Source: an uncultured Caulobacterales bacterium
GTDB lineage: Bacteria; Pseudomonadota; Alphaproteobacteria; Caulobacterales; Caulobacteraceae
Assembly: GCA_903889785.1 (NCBI GenBank)
Contig: CAISYT010000027.1
Location: 1-7,388, forward strand
Direction: 5' to 3'
Length of the DNA: 7,388 bases
Below the pieces are notes generated by a model, which did not search any database, was not told where the DNA came from, and saw only the letters and a program-made list of their open reading frames with translations. Every line of letters begins with the position of its first letter. Position 1 is the stretch's first letter. The position numbers and the translations under genes are program-made. Positions 5,670 through 7,388 of this stretch are shown in pieces.

Positions 5670-6127
5670 AAGTTAAGGTCCTTCACGGTTATCAAAAAGG
5701 CGGAATTTCCGCCCTGCACTCAGCTGTGTAGCTGTACTGACGTTGGATGCCGATGCATCTTTTTCCTGGCCTATCGCTTATCACTCAAGCACAATACAAA
5801 TGTGGTCGATGGGGCTGCCGCCATCGTCGCACAATCTGGACGCAAGCCGCAGGTGACGAGAGACGTCCAGGCTGTCACGATCCTGACCGGGACCGCTGCT
5901 GCCGGCGTGGTCGACGACATTTCGTCGATCAAGTCGCTCAACACCGTCCCGCCGAGTTTGAACCAGACCGATGGGCCCGGCGTAGCTTACGACAGCGATC
6001 CACGGCAAGTGTGCAAAGCGGAACGGTGCGGCATCGTCAGCCAAGACGCTAGCGCCCCGATCCCATTTGAGCTTTTTGCCTTTCTCCCCTCTCTTGCGCG
6101 CTCTGACATCGTGGGTATTCCGACATC
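5670..6127. other. 458-base divergent intergenic region, no assured gene
   Basis: This region lies between the two divergent lipid operons and should hold both promoters, but I find no convincing -35/-10 pair and no well-placed TGATCC-type sigmaE element. Two frames are open on opposite strands. One is plus 5802-6131 from a GTG, ending in an ATGA overlap with the DUF1295 gene. The other is minus 5781-6044 from a TTG. Neither has a ribosome-binding site nor a family I recognise. TCGACGA (5911-5917) and TCGTCGA (5922-5928) form a perfect inverted repeat with a 4-base spacer, extended by a G-T and a G-C pair. The part 5750-5800 is AT-richer than the rest. It may contain regulatory sites, a small RNA or a decayed gene. 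Confidence 0.4.
5694..5713 (-). promoter_or_regulatory. terminator-like hairpin (possible attenuator) before the FAD gene
   Basis: On the minus strand GGCGG-AAATT-CCGCC (5713 to 5699) is followed by five T (5698 to 5694). This is the form of an intrinsic terminator. It points towards the FAD gene and ends about ten bases before that gene's ribosome-binding site. It either closes a minus-strand transcript from the intergenic region or, more interestingly, attenuates the operon. A second inverted repeat, CAGCT-N4-AGCTG (5721-5734), lies directly upstream of it. Confidence 0.5.
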
Positions 6128-6943
6128 ATGATCCCTTTTCTCGTCATCGGCGGCCTGGTGGCTATGGCTCTGGTCATGACCGCCAGCTGGATGTTTCAAA
6201 AGAAAGTCGGCAATGCCGGCTGGACCGACGTGTTCTGGACTCTTGGCACAGGCACCTGCGGCGTCGGCATCGCATTGTGGCCCGACCCACTCGCCTTCCA
6301 CCTGCGCCAGATCTTGGTCGCAGGGCTTGTAGCGGTGTGGTCATTGCGGCTTGGCCTCTACATCGCCTTCCGCGTTGCGGGCAGCCAGCATGAAGACGCC
6401 CGCTATCTCGCTCTGCGCAAAGAGAATGGTCCGAAATTCCAGGCCGTGATGTTGCAGTTATCGCTCGTTCAGCCTCCGGCCAGCGCCCTGCTGTTCATCT
6501 CAATCGCCCTTGCCGCGCATGATCATACACCTTGGGTGCGGGTAACGGACCTGGCGGGGCTTGCGATCCTGGCCATCGCCATCGTCGGCGAGGGCTTGGC
6601 CGACGACCAGATGAAGCGCTTCAAGGCCGACCCCGCAAACAAAGGAAAAGTGATCAACACGGGCCTTTGGGCCTGGTCGCGCCATCCTAACTATTTCTTC
6701 GAATGGGTCGGCTGGATCGCCTATCCGGTCATGGCCATGCACCTGCAAAATCCCTGGAGCTGGGCCAGCCTGATCGCACCAATCGTGATGTACCAAATCC
6801 TCACCATGCTCACCGGCGTGCCGCCGACCGAGGCCGCCATGGTGCGCTCCAAGGGTGACGCCTATCGCGACTACCAAGCTCGCGTCAGCCCGTTCTTTCC
6901 CCTTCCGCCAAAGTCCATTCCATCCCAAAAGTCTAAGCCATGA
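6128..6943 (+). CDS. DUF1295 steroid-5-alpha-reductase-like membrane protein
   Basis: A 271-residue integral membrane protein of the DUF1295/COG3752 family. Hydrophobic segments lie near residues 3-22, 34-52, 60-80, 110-131, 140-157, 191-206 and 213-230. The family signature 'NTGLWAWSRHPNYFFEW' is at 177-193, and 'KGDAYRDYQARVSPFFPLPP' closes the domain at 242-261. The fold is related to 3-oxo-5-alpha-steroid 4-dehydrogenases and isoprenylcysteine methyltransferases, with a cytosolic NAD(P)H or S-adenosylmethionine site formed by the C-terminal part. The substrate of bacterial DUF1295 proteins is unknown; the setting suggests a lipid. The start ATG has only a poor GTGGGT upstream, so the exact start is less certain. 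The stop overlaps the next gene's ATG (ATGA at 6940-6943), which implies coupled translation. Confidence 0.88.
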   Translation: MIPFLVIGGLVAMALVMTASWMFQKKVGNAGWTDVFWTLGTGTCGVGIALWPDPLAFHLRQILVAGLVAVWSLRLGLYIAFRVAGSQHEDARYLALRKENGPKFQAVMLQLSLVQPPASALLFISIALAAHDHTPWVRVTDLAGLAILAIAIVGEGLADDQMKRFKADPANKGKVINTGLWAWSRHPNYFFEWVGWIAYPVMAMHLQNPWSWASLIAPIVMYQILTMLTGVPPTEAAMVRSKGDAYRDYQARVSPFFPLPPKSIPSQKSKP

Positions 6944-7388
6944 GCCTGTTGCGCGACGCCATTCACAACCTTGCTGACGGGCCGATCCCAGATCCGATCT
7001 CAAAAGCCGCGATCAGCGTTCTGGTGGCGACGACGCGGCGCCAACTGGCCAAGACCACGCCGGGAGCAGACATCGCGTTCGCGCGCCAGATGGCCAGCCG
7101 GCCAATCGCCGAACACACCCAGGCCGCGAACGAGCAGCACTACGAAGTGCCTGCTCCCTTCTTCCAAGCCTGCCTTGGGCCTCGGCTGAAATACTCATCC
7201 TGCCTCTACCGCACCGGGCATGAGACGCTGGGTGAAGCGGAGGAGATCGCCCTGGCCGAGACCTGTACGCACGCGCAGCTGGCCGACGGTCAATCCATCC
7301 TGGAATTGGGCTGCGGCTGGGGCTCTCTGTCGTTGTGGATGGCGCAGCACTATACGCAGGCGCAGATCACATCCGTTTCGAACTCGGC
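6940..7388 (+). CDS. cyclopropane-fatty-acid-synthase-like SAM methyltransferase (partial)
   Basis: The first 149 residues of a protein that runs past the window end. Residues 60-90 carry the CFA-synthase hallmark 'HYEVPAPFFQACLGPRLKYSSCLY' (67-90), and 'ILELGCGWGS' (120-129) is the S-adenosylmethionine-binding motif I of class I methyltransferases. COG2230 enzymes methylate the double bond of phospholipid acyl chains at the inner membrane, giving cyclopropane or methylated fatty acids; Rhodobacter relatives provide a methyl group for furan fatty acids. Next to COG2907, DUF1365 and DUF1295 this member probably belongs to that specialised branch rather than to housekeeping Cfa. The catalytic half lies outside the window, so which product is made cannot be judged. 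Translation probably depends on the upstream gene through the ATGA overlap, since no strong ribosome-binding site is seen. Confidence 0.88.
   Translation, partial: MSLLRDAIHNLADGPIPDPISKAAISVLVATTRRQLAKTTPGADIAFARQMASRPIAEHTQAANEQHYEVPAPFFQACLGPRLKYSSCLYRTGHETLGEAEEIALAETCTHAQLADGQSILELGCGWGSLSLWMAQHYTQAQITSVSNS

Noticed and set aside
6126..6133. TGATCC, resembling the -35 element of sigmaE-ChrR promoters, at the start of the DUF1295 gene
   Set aside because: It is formed by the start codon and first codons (ATG-ATC-CC) and lies where it cannot drive that gene; no matching -10 follows.
6500..7003. 167-codon minus-strand frame opposite the DUF1295 gene
   Set aside because: It overlaps a well-supported membrane protein gene on the plus strand, and its translation is His/Gly-rich with no recognisable domain.

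Overview
The window looks like a chromosomal segment of an alphaproteobacterium, most likely of the Caulobacter group. The grounds are its fairly GC-rich, GC3-rich coding style, TTG starts on well-conserved proteins, an alphaproteobacterial-type tRNA-Lys(CTT), an orphan Hpt protein, and the gene families grouped here. The order-level placement is an inference. I see no insertion sequence, CRISPR array, integrase or phage gene.

Left part (1-1335). The end of a LysR-type regulator (1-218) is followed at once by an open stretch without a usable start (221-415). It reads as the C-terminal half of a DUF805 membrane protein and looks like a gene remnant. A convergent histidine-phosphotransfer (Hpt) protein lies on the minus strand (429-812). 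Then come tRNA-Lys(CTT) at 920-995, a long hairpin that begins inside its CCA end, and about 310 bases without a gene that hold several hairpins and lead into rhlE.

Middle part (1336-3482). Three plus-strand genes form an RNA-handling, cold-adaptation group: a RhlE-type DEAD-box helicase, a CspA-type cold-shock protein with a leader of about 180 bases, and a translation initiation factor IF-1 paralogue with an Arg/Pro-rich tail. A clear intrinsic terminator closes the group. The likely joint task is unwinding RNA secondary structure and helping translation initiation.

Right part (3483-7388). Two divergent gene pairs are separated by about 460 bases. Leftward: a COG2907-type FAD-dependent amine-oxidase-like protein and a DUF1365 protein, overlapping by ATGA. 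Rightward: a DUF1295 (steroid 5-alpha-reductase-like) membrane protein and a cyclopropane-fatty-acid-synthase-like methyltransferase cut off by the window end, also overlapping by ATGA. This set is known in proteobacteria as a membrane-lipid modification cluster. In several species it lies under sigmaE-ChrR (singlet-oxygen) or light-responsive control, and in Rhodobacter related genes make methylated and furan fatty acids. No regulator gene is inside the window. A terminator-like hairpin with a U-run sits immediately before the ribosome-binding site of the leftward operon and suggests attenuation; this is the most testable unusual signal here.
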